Positions 35,901 through 43,673 of a stretch of DNA of 64,000 nt are shown here, piece after piece. Within the stretch, counting starts at the first letter, position 1; every line of letters begins with the position of its first letter. Both the position numbers and the translations under genes were made by a program. The DNA lies in assembly GCA_013322215.1 (NCBI GenBank), contig JAAMEZ010000002.1:220367-284366 (forward strand), read 5' to 3'. The DNA comes from Martinezella rhizogenes (GTDB lineage Bacteria > Pseudomonadota > Alphaproteobacteria > Rhizobiales > Rhizobiaceae). Under the pieces are notes generated by a model. That model was not told where the DNA came from. It searched no databases and saw only the letters and a program-made list of their open reading frames with translations.

Positions 35901-36282
35901 CCGCGACGCCGACGGCGTGCAAGGCATTGTTGCCGACGGGGCCGACGATCGAGGTGATATTGAGAGCGCGGGAGGATAGATGCGCGCTCATCTGCCGGCC
36001 GGCGGAATGCGAATTGGCTGTCGCGAGCAGGCTGGAAAAGAACTCACGAATGGGCATTCCGCGCGCCAGCATCAGGGCCTTGTCGCGATAATGCAGATGC
36101 AGCCAGTCGTCGTCCTGAAGGAATTCGTTGAGAAGCGCCGTGGATTCGTGACCCGCGCCGGAAACGTGAAAATGTGCTATGCCTTGCTTGATGAATTCTC
36201 GCTCAAGCCGATCTATTTCTCTGGAAATGAAAAATATTCTGTGAAGTTGCTTAAGGTATTCTGTGGCAAACCTCCCTTCCAT
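32959..36282 (-). CDS. Four-part fusion: 2-oxoacid dehydrogenase E1-alpha + E1-beta + lipoyl domain + ketoacyl synthase III
   Basis: 1107 residues, one uninterrupted frame. Residues 1-320: E1-alpha with the thiamine-diphosphate motif (GDG at 144-146, then EDN at 172-174). About 335-665: E1-beta (transketolase pyrimidine and C-terminal domains). About 685-750: lipoyl/biotinyl domain with Lys715 in VEATKASVE. About 790-1107: ketoacyl synthase III (FabH-like) with a complete triad, Cys906 in GAACSG, His1037 in VPHQAN and Asn1064 in YGNTSS. No E2 acyltransferase core or E3 is encoded nearby. Known E1 enzymes decarboxylate a 2-oxoacid and acylate a lipoyl arm; FabH enzymes condense an acyl primer with malonyl-ACP. 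A direct hand-over inside one chain is my inference. The leader (36283-36458) is AT-rich. The natural product is unknown; a lipid or signalling ketone is possible. Confidence 0.9.
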   Translation of the reverse strand: MEGRFATEYLKQLHRIFFISREIDRLEREFIKQGIAHFHVSGAGHESTALLNEFLQDDDWLHLHYRDKALMLARGMPIREFFSSLLATANSHSAGRQMSAHLSSRALNITSIVGPVGNNALHAVGVAASLKHKPGMPIAICCAGDGTTQQGEFLEAVAEAVRSQYPIVFVIEDNSFSISTRTSKQTFFDLPAGPASSFYGIDIIRTDGDDLTASRDAFRKAVRHSRNNRTPSIVLLNVERLSDHTNADDQKTYRTLLEIEAGSSRDPLPNLRALLQKAGVDADALQKIEQDLIAEVQAEAALARKEDAPKVEPDAKAPYPASFDGKAEYRGNENASTLTMREALNVVLDKQLAANPEVVLFGQDIEDPKGDVFGVTRGLSTKYPDRVHNAALTESTIVGTAVGRALAGQRPVAFLQFADFLPLAYNQIVSEMGSMFWRSNGAWEAPVILMVSCGGYKPGLGPFHAQSFEGMLAHTPGIDVVMPSSAGDAAGLLNAAFESRRPTVFLYPKAVLNNSDGRTSEDLDKHFVHPGLSRHVARGRDITLVSYGNTVSLCANAASAFEAQGFSVEVIDLRSISPWDEKEVLASARRTRRLIVVHEDNRTVGMGAEIIATVTEKTDVPVVVRRLARSDAHIPFNFRNQLDTLPSYRKLVDLMAEVLECEVTWHEEDDSGPTAAIKAIGSGPADENVLVTDLLVKPGDKIEVGQLVAVVEATKASVEICANIGGVVQEVFAKIGDQIATDSPLLTVDANRDLSEQNFALASEIQNKFVLRRLKSHVIPTLRRHTGSFSEIAINGIGFATGGRRVTNEEIIHNWPNRRADEIFALTGIKSRFWVGPDEGTLSLATKAARDLLKQNQMSIHDVDLVIAATGTPDIATPSLASRVAVAVAEDGVRPSLAAYDMGAACSGYLYALQQAYDFIAQQNDAKVLIITSEVLSPLLDMNDFSTAILFGDAATASLVTSRDMARNPLFTASRPIVSGRPEPGDLLYVPLPDDGVIAMNGRSVFTEAVHSMTRSIENACVDAGIELANLDLLVPHQANQRIIDTIAKRSGRPALSVIETYGNTSSSSIPLAMLHVANERSEPLNLGLVAFGGGMTAGAAIVRTVK

Positions 36283-36458
36283 CTCAATGATTTTCCTGAT
36301 CTTTCGTCTGAATTAAATGCTGGGGAGTTAGGTAAACCCCCAGCCAGCCTTTTTCAATACACGTTAAATGACAAGATCTTCTCGGTTTGAAACGGAAATA
36401 CGCATATTGCAGGGCCAGATTTTTTCACGATGTTTCTGTCCACAAGGCATGCGCGACA

Positions 36459-36489
36459 ACGCACCCGCCCAAACGCGAAACGGGTGCGT
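36459..36489 (-). terminator. Terminator-like hairpin after the sterol-desaturase-family gene
   Basis: ACGCACCCG (36459-36467) pairs with CGGGTGCGT (36481-36489), 16 bp beyond the stop at 36505. It separates this gene from the fusion enzyme gene, so the two may be transcribed separately. Confidence 0.6.
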
Positions 36490-36504
36490 CTTTCACGGAT
36501 CATG

Positions 36505-37500
36505 TCAGCCCGATTTGCGCATCGAGGCGGCGGCGCGTTGCCTTTCGGCGGCGGCTTTTGCCGCCTGTTCTTCCTTGAGAATCAGTTCCTTGGGCTTCTT
36601 GCCGATAATCTCCTTGCGGCCCGTCCTGGAGAAGGGCTGCATGAGCTGGGCAAGGAAACCCTTGGCCACCTTGCCCGTGATGCCGATATTGGTCGAGGAC
36701 GGCCGCGGCGGGTTGTAGAAGGTGCCGAGAAGCTGATCCCAGATCACGAGGTTTTCCCCATAATTCGTATTTCCCTCGGCCAGAATCTTGGAATGATGCC
36801 AGCGATGGAGGCGAGGTGTTGAGAATATGAGGTCGAGCGGACCGGTGCGCATGTCGACGTTACAATGCGTGAGCAGACCGATAAAGGCGGTCACCGCACC
36901 GATCCAGAGGAAGACCGGCAATGGCGCCCCAAGCAGGTAGAGCGGGATCTGGCCGAGCGCGATCTTGAACAGCGTGTCGATGACGTGGAAACGGCCTGTG
37001 TTGATGACCCAAAGGCGCTCGACGCTGTGATGCAGCGCGTGGAAACGCCACAGCGACAGATGTTCGTGCGCCAGGCGATGCGCCATGTAGAGGCCGAATT
37101 CGGCAACGACGAGGCCGAGTACCACCTGGAACGCCATCGGCCATTGATCCGGCCAGAAATGCGAATGATAGCTTAGCGCCGGCTGCGCGACCGTCGCGAC
37201 GGCCATCGGGAAAGAGGTGCCGATCGCAGCGGCGATCTGCACGCCGCCCTTATTCAGCAGCGTATGGGCAATATCGTTGAAGGTCTCGCCATCGCGCTTC
37301 TGCCAGGTCTTCTCGTAGGGCATCAACCGTTCGAAAAGGGCAATCACCGCCACTGTCGACAGATAGACGACGTTGAACCAGAGTAGATGCATATTCGACG
37401 CGAAGGCGAAATATGCACCGGTCAATCCGGCGCAGAAGATGGCGGGCCACAGCAGGGAGGAAACAGCAGCGTAAAGACGCGAACTGCTTTGAAATGTCAT
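36505..37500 (-). CDS. Sterol desaturase / fatty acid hydroxylase superfamily protein
   Basis: 331 residues, several membrane helices. The di-iron histidine motifs are present: HRLAHEH, HALHHS and HRWHHS. Such enzymes hydroxylate or desaturate lipids at the membrane. The C-terminal ~35 residues are Lys/Arg-rich (KEEQAAKAAAERQR). It lies upstream of the E1-KAS fusion on the same strand, and a shared lipid substrate is possible but not shown. Confidence 0.87.
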   Translation of the reverse strand: MTFQSSSRLYAAVSSLLWPAIFCAGLTGAYFAFASNMHLLWFNVVYLSTVAVIALFERLMPYEKTWQKRDGETFNDIAHTLLNKGGVQIAAAIGTSFPMAVATVAQPALSYHSHFWPDQWPMAFQVVLGLVVAEFGLYMAHRLAHEHLSLWRFHALHHSVERLWVINTGRFHVIDTLFKIALGQIPLYLLGAPLPVFLWIGAVTAFIGLLTHCNVDMRTGPLDLIFSTPRLHRWHHSKILAEGNTNYGENLVIWDQLLGTFYNPPRPSSTNIGITGKVAKGFLAQLMQPFSRTGRKEIIGKKPKELILKEEQAAKAAAERQRAAASMRKSG

Positions 37501-37633
37501 TCCATCGTCCTCAGATTCTGATCAGCGAAAAATTTACGCGTGAATATGTGCGATATGTAGCGTGATGATTGTGGAGTCGAAAGCGAAATTTTTCCGTTCG
37601 CCGGCGATGGGCATTTGGGCAGGAGATCGAAAC

Positions 37634-38074
37634 ATGCGGATAGAGCAGGCTACTGACGAACATCTGGAAGGGTGGATGCGATTGCGCACCGAGCTTTGGC
37701 CCGATAGTTCGTTCGAACATCACCGTGCAGAACTGGCGCAATTTCGCGCCAATGCAAATGCTGTTGCGTTTGTTGCTATCGATTCTGCCGGTCATGTCGT
37801 CGGTTTTGCTGAAGCGACATTGCGGCACGATTACGTCAATGGCTGCGAGACCTCGCCGGTCCTGTTCCTCGAAGGCATCTACGTGCGTTCCGAACATCGA
37901 CGCGAAGGAGTGGCGGGGGCGCTCTGTCAGGCGGTTGCCGACTGGGGGCTGGCTGCTGGCTGCACGGAATTTGCCTCGGATGCACTGATCGACAATCTTG
38001 CGAGCCATGCCTTTCATGCGGCGCTTGGCTTCGTTGAAACCAAGCGCGTCGTCTATTTTCGCAAGCTCCTATAG
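37634..38074 (+). CDS. GNAT acetyltransferase, AAC(6')-like
   Basis: 146 residues. Start MRIEQATDEHLEGWMRLRTELWPDSS, later FLEGIYVRSEHRREGVAGAL (the acetyl-CoA-binding loop RREGVAG) and ALGFVETKRVVYFRK. This matches chromosomal aminoglycoside 6'-N-acetyltransferase-like proteins. AGGAG lies nine bases before the ATG. Whether it confers resistance cannot be told. Confidence 0.8.
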   Translation: MRIEQATDEHLEGWMRLRTELWPDSSFEHHRAELAQFRANANAVAFVAIDSAGHVVGFAEATLRHDYVNGCETSPVLFLEGIYVRSEHRREGVAGALCQAVADWGLAAGCTEFASDALIDNLASHAFHAALGFVETKRVVYFRKLL

Positions 38075-38098
38075 ATCGGAGCCGCGCGAAGTGCAGAG

Positions 38099-38761
38099 TT
38101 ACCCGAAGGTCAGCTTCGTCTTCTGATGTCCGGCCTCGTCGAAGTTCTCCGGTGCCAGCCAGCGTTCGTAGCCAGCCTTCAGTCGCGGCCAGTCGGCATC
38201 GATCATGGCAAACCAGGCTGTGTCGCGGTTCTCGCCCTTCGCAACCATATGCTGGCGGAAGATCCCTTCGAAAACGAAGCCGAAGCGTTCGGCTGCCCGC
38301 TTCGACGGCTCGTTGAGGTTGTTGCACTTCCATTCGAAGCGACGATAGCCGAGCGTGTCGAAGACGTAGGATGCGAACAGATAGAGCGTCTCCGTCGTCA
38401 CGCGGCTGCGGGCGATGGCAGGTCCCCAGAGGATGCTGCCGATCTCGATGACGCCATGCGTGTTGTCGATGCGCATCAGCGCCTGCCGGCCCTCAGCGCG
38501 TCCGGTCCGCTTGTCGATGGTCGCGAAGAAGAGCGGATCGGCGCTGGATGCGGCTTTCTCAAGCCAGAGCGAGAAAGCAGCCTGGTCGGCGGGTGCGTCT
38601 TCAAAGAGATAGCGGAAGCGATCGTCCGCTCCAGGCGCTTGCGCCGAGGCCAGCAGGTCCCGGCCATGACGTGCCACGTCAAGCGGCTCGATCTTTGTAT
38701 AGCGACCTTCAAGGGTAATGCGCTCGGGGCGGGACACGCCCTTCCAGTTCGTGAGATTCAT
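38099..38761 (-). CDS. GNAT acetyltransferase (RimJ/RimL-type)
   Basis: 220 residues. IEIGSILWGPAIARSRVTTETLYL and FEWKCNNLNEPSKRAAERFGF are the typical acetyl-CoA-binding and C-terminal segments of the RimJ-like group. The substrate is unknown. It is convergent with the AAC(6')-like gene. Confidence 0.85.
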   Translation of the reverse strand: MNLTNWKGVSRPERITLEGRYTKIEPLDVARHGRDLLASAQAPGADDRFRYLFEDAPADQAAFSLWLEKAASSADPLFFATIDKRTGRAEGRQALMRIDNTHGVIEIGSILWGPAIARSRVTTETLYLFASYVFDTLGYRRFEWKCNNLNEPSKRAAERFGFVFEGIFRQHMVAKGENRDTAWFAMIDADWPRLKAGYERWLAPENFDEAGHQKTKLTFG

Positions 38762-38791
38762 GTCAAAGTCCTTTGGTCATCAAATGCAGCC

Positions 38792-38855
38792 TAGAGCAAG
38801 TCCAGCAAAAGTGCGAAGCGGTTTGTGCCTGGAATTGCGTAAAAACAATGCTCTA
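38792..38855. repeat. Short palindromic intergenic repeat
   Basis: TAGAGCA (38792-38798) and TGCTCTA (38849-38855) are inverted ends of a 64-bp element containing GCAAAAGTGCGAAGCGG and GGAATTGCGTAAAAAC, sequence of the type found many times between rhizobial genes. The stop codon of the next gene (38853) lies inside its right end. Confidence 0.55.
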
Positions 38856-39536
38856 ACGGAGCCGTCCGGATTGTATCAGTTCCGCCAGGGATTGCGGCAG
38901 TTCCATCTCGTCGGGCACGCCGGGCGCCGGTTGCGGCGGTACCAGACGGCTTTCGATCGGCAGGACGCCGGCCCAGACCGGATGATTTGCCTCGTCGATA
39001 TCGCCGGGCGGCCCATTGCGGACCTTGGCCGAAGCCTCGTCGATTTTCATCCACATCACGGAGGTTGCCTTGACCTCCTGCTTGGTCATCGGCCGCAAGC
39101 TGTCCCAGCGGCCGGGAAACAGGTCTTCGACGAAACGGCGTAGCGCATCCGTCTTCTCCTCGACATCATCGATCAGGCGAGCCGTGCCGAAGACCATGGC
39201 AGAGCGATAATTGACGGAGTGATTGAAGGCGGAACGGGCCATCACATAGCCGTCCATGATGCTGCAGGTCAGGCAGACAGGCATGTCTTCGGCGGCACGC
39301 AGAAAGCGACTGGCGGACGAGCCGTGCCAATAGACATAGTCACCCTCGCGCCAATGCAGGGTTGGCGTCACATAGGGCGCGCCATTGATAACGTAGCCGA
39401 CGTGACAGAGCGGGGCGGCGTCCAGAATGGCGTGAACGTCGGCATGGGCGTGGCTGCCACGCTTCGGGCTGCGCCGCACACGGGTGCGTTCGGTGGTCGG
39501 ATAGATATTGCTGTCGGGCGGATAGTGATCGGCCAT
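38853..39536 (-). CDS. Pyridoxamine 5'-phosphate oxidase-family (flavin-nucleotide-binding) protein
   Basis: 227 residues, split-barrel flavin fold: VHAILDAAPLCHVGYVINGAPYVTPTLHW near residues 34-62, SAFNHSVNYRSAMVFG with conserved His and Tyr, then a C-terminal part with WAGVLPIESRLVPPQPAPG. It is divergent from a MocR/PdxR regulator, a frequent pairing for vitamin B6-related genes. Whether it oxidises PNP is unclear; the group is often of unknown substrate. Confidence 0.83.
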   Translation of the reverse strand: MADHYPPDSNIYPTTERTRVRRSPKRGSHAHADVHAILDAAPLCHVGYVINGAPYVTPTLHWREGDYVYWHGSSASRFLRAAEDMPVCLTCSIMDGYVMARSAFNHSVNYRSAMVFGTARLIDDVEEKTDALRRFVEDLFPGRWDSLRPMTKQEVKATSVMWMKIDEASAKVRNGPPGDIDEANHPVWAGVLPIESRLVPPQPAPGVPDEMELPQSLAELIQSGRLR

Positions 39537-39593
39537 GTCATCCTCGTCGATTGAGCGTTGATCTCTGCCAGCAAAGAGGTAGGCTATAAACGG

Positions 39594-39622
39594 CCAGTTT
39601 CTTGATTTTTAGCAGACCAGTT
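39594..39622 (+). promoter_or_regulatory. Direct repeats, possible PdxR/MocR binding site
   Basis: CCAGTT at 39594-39599 and again at 39617-39622, 23 bp apart, lie between the divergent oxidase-like and MocR genes. MocR regulators are known to bind direct repeats. The repeats are short, so this is tentative. Confidence 0.35.
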
Positions 39623-39630
39623 GAGGTTTC

Positions 39631-41058
39631 ATGGTAGCGGTGGCGCAATGGCCGGCACTCGACCGGAGTTCGGGTGATCTGGAGGGGCAAGTCTATCGCC
39701 TGATGCGCGATCGCATCTTGCAGGGGCAGATGCCGGCGGGGCAGCGCGTGCCGTCGACGCGGGTGCTGGCTCTCTCGCTCGGCGTTGCGCGTTCGACCGT
39801 CGTCAATGCCTATGATCGCCTGAAGGCAGAGGGCTATCTGCAATCGGCGACCGGCGCTGCAACGCGCGTTGCAGCCTTTCCGGCGATACCCCTATCCGGA
39901 CAGGCCGCACCACCGCCGCCAACTTTGCCCCGCGTTACGGAATTCAAGACCGGGGGGCTGTACGAACCCGGAGTGCCTGATGTTTCGGCCTTTCCCCATG
40001 CTGCCTGGGCGCGCTGTCTCGGCGCGCGCGGCCGTTCCTTGCGGGTGCATGATCTCGGCTACAGCGATTATGGCGGTATCCGCGAGCTGAGCGAAGCCAT
40101 CCTCGATCATATTACGGCGACGCGCGGTGTGGTCGCGCGGCCCGAACAGCTCGTCATCGTGCCATCGACGGGTGCGGCAATCGGGCTTCTTGCAAGCGTG
40201 CTGATTGCTCCCGGAGATCCGGCCGGTGACGTGGTCTGGATGGAGGAGCCGGGTTATGCCAGCGCGCAGGCGATCCTGCGGATGGCGGGGGCCAATCTCG
40301 TGCCGGTGCCATGTGACGCCGAGGGCATCGATATCGCAAGAGGTGCCGGGCCATCGCCACGGCTGATCTATGTTACCCCTTCGCATCAATATCCGACCGG
40401 CGTCACCATGAGCCTGCCACGCCGTCTTGCCTTGCTCGAATTTGCCCGGGCCAATGGTGCGATCGTGCTGGAAGACGATTACGACAGCGAGTTCCAGTAC
40501 GCATCGCGCCCGATCGCGGCGCTGCAGGGTATCGATCGCGGCGAGGTGGTCGCCTATATCGGCACCTTCTCGAAAACGCTCGCGCCCGGATTGCGTGTCG
40601 CCTATGCGGTCATTCCTTCCAGGCTCGTGGCAGCGATCGAGGCGGCGCAGCGGCTCAGAGGCGCCGTCGTGCCTGTTCATATCCAGGCCGCTCTGGCCGA
40701 TTTCATGCGCGAGGGACGATTTCGCGCGCATCTCAGACATATGAACGCCATTTATGCCGAGCGCATGGCGGCGACGGTCGAGGCACTCAATCGTCATTGC
40801 AGCGCCTGGCTGGAGATTGGAGTGGGCGGCGGCGGTCTGCAGCTCGCGAGTTGGTTCCGTGACACCAAGACCGATGATGTCGGTGTCGTACGGACCATCA
40901 ATTCCAACGGTTTCGCGGTGCGACCGATATCGGCGCTTTATCTCGGCCCGGCGCGACCCGGACTGCTGCTCGGCATCGCTCGCATGGAGGCCCAGGCGGC
41001 GGATGCGGCGGCGGTCAAAATTGCCAGGCTGCTTGCGAGTATGTCTGTCAGGGCCTGA
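39631..41058 (+). CDS. MocR/PdxR-family transcriptional regulator
   Basis: 475 residues: an N-terminal GntR winged helix (GQRVPSTRVLALSLGVARSTVVNAYDRL) joined to a fold-type I aminotransferase domain with the PLP lysine in GTFSKTLAPGLRVAY and the Asp of EDDYDSEFQY. Members sense PLP and control vitamin B6 or aminotransferase genes. It is divergent from a PNP-oxidase-like gene. The 3' end overlaps the convergent AraC gene by 11 bp. Confidence 0.92.
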   Translation: MVAVAQWPALDRSSGDLEGQVYRLMRDRILQGQMPAGQRVPSTRVLALSLGVARSTVVNAYDRLKAEGYLQSATGAATRVAAFPAIPLSGQAAPPPPTLPRVTEFKTGGLYEPGVPDVSAFPHAAWARCLGARGRSLRVHDLGYSDYGGIRELSEAILDHITATRGVVARPEQLVIVPSTGAAIGLLASVLIAPGDPAGDVVWMEEPGYASAQAILRMAGANLVPVPCDAEGIDIARGAGPSPRLIYVTPSHQYPTGVTMSLPRRLALLEFARANGAIVLEDDYDSEFQYASRPIAALQGIDRGEVVAYIGTFSKTLAPGLRVAYAVIPSRLVAAIEAAQRLRGAVVPVHIQAALADFMREGRFRAHLRHMNAIYAERMAATVEALNRHCSAWLEIGVGGGGLQLASWFRDTKTDDVGVVRTINSNGFAVRPISALYLGPARPGLLLGIARMEAQAADAAAVKIARLLASMSVRA

Positions 41059-41911
41059 GAAACATCGCTCGATATTCGCGTGGGGTCATGTCCTTCAGCG
41101 CCTTGAACTGCCTGTTGAAATTGGCGAGCGAGCTGTAGCCGACGGCATCGCTGATGTGGTGAATCGCCTGATCGGTGGAGGAGAGACGGGCGCAGGCGTC
41201 GCCGATGCGCATGCGCATGAGATAGTCCGATATCGTTCCGCCGGTATGGCGGCGAAACATGCGGTGCAGGCCGGAGACGCTAAGTGCCGCGATATCGGCC
41301 AGTTCATCGAGGCTGATCGCGCGGGCATAGTGAAGGTGCATATGTGTCAGGACGCGGTCGATGCGCTCGCGGCTTTCCTTGAGATCCGGTGCCTGTGCCG
41401 GCGCGCTTGCGAGCGGCGTCGCCTGCCGGTCTTCTGCGACCCTCACCAGAATGCCGAGCAATGCCAGAAGGCGCTCCACGGGCGGCTTTTCGAAAATGGT
41501 TTCGAAGGCGTCGCGGACGGCAGCAGAGGTCGTCTCGGAAAAGCGCAGGCCATTGCCTCCCCGCTGGAGCATCGTTTCGATCGACCGGAATTCGACGGCG
41601 CCGCCCGTCATCTGCAAGAGCCATTCGCGATTGAACCAGAGCACCAGCGCGATATGCGGCTTTGCTTCCTCGATCTTGGCGCGCGAAACCCAGCTGTGCG
41701 GCAGGTTGGGGCCGACAAGCACGAGATCGCCGTCGTCATAATCGCCACTGTGATCGCCGATGAAACGCTGGCCGATGGAATTCAGGGTGAGCGTCAGCTC
41801 GAATTCCGGATGGTGATGCCACTGGAAGGGAATGCAGTCTTCGAGCCTGCGGTTCAGCATACTCCAGGATGCTTCCGGCGAGCGGGGCAGGACTTCGAGA
41901 TAGGGCCTCAT
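41048..41911 (-). CDS. AraC-family regulator with cupin sensor domain
   Basis: 287 residues. The N-terminal cupin (FQWHHHPEFELTLTL, then VLVGPNLPHSW) precedes a C-terminal double HTH (ISLDELADIAALSVSGLHRMF and HHISDAVGYSSLANFNRQFK). It is divergent from the PhyH-family gene, with direct repeats in between. It probably activates that gene in response to a small ligand. Confidence 0.9.
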   Translation of the reverse strand: MRPYLEVLPRSPEASWSMLNRRLEDCIPFQWHHHPEFELTLTLNSIGQRFIGDHSGDYDDGDLVLVGPNLPHSWVSRAKIEEAKPHIALVLWFNREWLLQMTGGAVEFRSIETMLQRGGNGLRFSETTSAAVRDAFETIFEKPPVERLLALLGILVRVAEDRQATPLASAPAQAPDLKESRERIDRVLTHMHLHYARAISLDELADIAALSVSGLHRMFRRHTGGTISDYLMRMRIGDACARLSSTDQAIHHISDAVGYSSLANFNRQFKALKDMTPREYRAMFLRP

Positions 41912-41920
41912 GGGGCGTCC

Positions 41921-41949
41921 ATAGTATCACTGAGGCTAGAATAGTATCA
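41921..41949 (+). promoter_or_regulatory. Direct repeats ATAGTATCA, probable AraC-type operator
   Basis: ATAGTATCA occurs at 41921-41929 and 41941-41949, 20 bp apart (about two helical turns on one DNA face), between the divergent regulator and dioxygenase genes. AraC proteins bind such direct repeats. Confidence 0.6.
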
Positions 41950-42045
41950 GAACTGGCCAGAGCCGGGCAACATCGAAACTCAGGTTCGAGTTACAACGTC
42001 TTCCGTCACCCGAAAACAAAGGGGCCAGCGAGATGGAGGAAACCG

Positions 42046-42981
42046 ATGCAGCCTGCCTTGAAACGAGACGCTCACCCGACCGCTTCTTCAGTCACGACGC
42101 AACTGAAGGATATCCAGAAGACCTTGCTGCTCAGGGTGCTGTCGAAGGACGATTGGCAGCATTGGATCACGAAGGGCTATGTGATCGTGCGTCAGGCGGT
42201 GCCGGCTGTCAATGTCGAGCGGCTTGCCGACGTTTTGTGGCGTTTTGACGAGAAGGACCCGAACGATCCTTCCACCTGGTATGCGCCGCAGCGGCGCGAG
42301 CACAAGATGAAGGAACTCAACAATACCGGCATGCTGGAGATCTATAATCACCAGTATCTCTGGGACAACCGCATGGAAAAGCGGATCTACGATGTCTTCG
42401 TCGACATCTGGGATCGCGAGGATCTCTGGGTCACCATCGATCGCGCCAATCTCAACCCGCCGAAGAAGGTGAAGGGCAATCCGAACGGCTTCATCCACTG
42501 GGATGTTGATACCTCGATCCGCCCGCTGCCGATCGGCGTCCAGGGTGTTCTGAGCCTGAAGAAGCAGGATGGCGACGTCGGCGGCTTCCAGTGCGTGCCG
42601 GAACTCTTCGAGCATTTCGACCGATGGGAAAAGACTCAGCCGGAAGATCGCGATCCGATGCACCCCGACATGGCGGGCCTGTCGGTCGTCAATATCGACA
42701 TGGAGCCAGGCGATCTGATGATCTTCAACTCGCTGCTTGCGCATGGCGTCCGTCCCAACCATTCGGACAACCGCGTTCGCATGGCGCAATATATCTCCAT
42801 GCATCCGGCCGAGTACGACAATGTCGCCGAGCGCGAGGAACGCATCCGTCTGTGGCGGGAGCTGGACTCCCCGAAGCGCGACGCCTTTCCCGGCGACCCT
42901 CGCGAATGGGAAAAGTACAATGCGACCACGGCTGAACTGACGCCGCTCGGTGAAAAGCTGCTAGGCCTCAAGGCCTGGTAA
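42046..42981 (+). CDS. Phytanoyl-CoA dioxygenase (PhyH) family protein
   Basis: 311 residues. The Fe(II) site is visible as HxD in GFIHWDVDTS and a distal His in SLLAHGVRPNHSDNRVR, with the Arg for 2-oxoglutarate. It hydroxylates an unknown substrate. The ATG at 42046 follows GGAGGA; the long frame upstream overlaps the AraC gene and is not supported. It is under probable AraC control. Confidence 0.87.
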   Translation: MQPALKRDAHPTASSVTTQLKDIQKTLLLRVLSKDDWQHWITKGYVIVRQAVPAVNVERLADVLWRFDEKDPNDPSTWYAPQRREHKMKELNNTGMLEIYNHQYLWDNRMEKRIYDVFVDIWDREDLWVTIDRANLNPPKKVKGNPNGFIHWDVDTSIRPLPIGVQGVLSLKKQDGDVGGFQCVPELFEHFDRWEKTQPEDRDPMHPDMAGLSVVNIDMEPGDLMIFNSLLAHGVRPNHSDNRVRMAQYISMHPAEYDNVAEREERIRLWRELDSPKRDAFPGDPREWEKYNATTAELTPLGEKLLGLKAW

Positions 42982-43011
42982 GTGGTTGTAGGCTGGGTTC
43001 TTCAAAGACAT

Positions 43012-43032
43012 CGAGCGGCTTTCGGCCGCTCG
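43012..43032. terminator. Hairpin between convergent genes
   Basis: CGAGCGGC (43012-43019) pairs with GCCGCTCG (43025-43032). It lies between the PhyH gene and the phosphatase gene. There is no clear T-run. Confidence 0.5.
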
Positions 43033-43069
43033 AATTCGTGATGGCGATGCAAGAATCGATGCGTGGCCG

Positions 43070-43651
43070 TCAGATCTCGTTCCAGCGGCGGATGACCGGT
43101 TCGGTCAGGTCATGCTCGTAGCCGAGCACGCTGATGCTCGTGGTATCGAGGACGAAATGCTCACCGCCTTCCGGCGGCAGGCCGACCCAGCGGGCGGCGA
43201 AGACGCGCAGGAAATGGGCGCTGGAAAAGATCAGGACGGTGCCATTAATGGCGCGAAGTTCGCCGATGATCCGGTCGGCGCGTGCGCCGACATCGGCGGC
43301 CATTTCGCCGTTCGGGCAGCCGTCGCGGAAGACTTGCCAGCCTGGGCGTTCGGCGAGGATCGCCTTGGTGGTGATGCCCTCATAGGCGCCGTAATCCCAC
43401 TCCGCCAGATCGTCCTTGACGACGCGGCGGTCGCCGAAGCCGGCCAGCGCGCAGGTGTTTTGGGCGCGCTGCGAGGGGCTTGACCAGACGGCGGCGAAAT
43501 CGATTGATGGCAGGCGGCCTGCGAGTTTGCGGGCAGCTTCCTCGCCTGCAGCGGTCAGGGGAATATCGGTCCGGCCGGTGTGCCTGCCGGAAAGGCTCCA
43601 CTCCGTCTGTCCGTGCCGTACGAGATAGACTTCGGGATAGGCGCTGCTCAT
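43070..43651 (-). CDS. Histidine phosphatase family protein (phosphoglycerate mutase-like)
   Basis: 193 residues. The catalytic RHG lies in EVYLVRHGQTEWSLSGRHTG, and the second catalytic His in IFSSAHFLRVFA. The glutamate is in EWDYGAYEG. It acts on a phosphorylated metabolite not identifiable here. A 230-bp spacer with a repeat element lies upstream. Confidence 0.88.
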   Translation of the reverse strand: MSSAYPEVYLVRHGQTEWSLSGRHTGRTDIPLTAAGEEAARKLAGRLPSIDFAAVWSSPSQRAQNTCALAGFGDRRVVKDDLAEWDYGAYEGITTKAILAERPGWQVFRDGCPNGEMAADVGARADRIIGELRAINGTVLIFSSAHFLRVFAARWVGLPPEGGEHFVLDTTSISVLGYEHDLTEPVIRRWNEI

Positions 43652-43673
43652 GCCGTTTCTCCTTTTCGCTACA

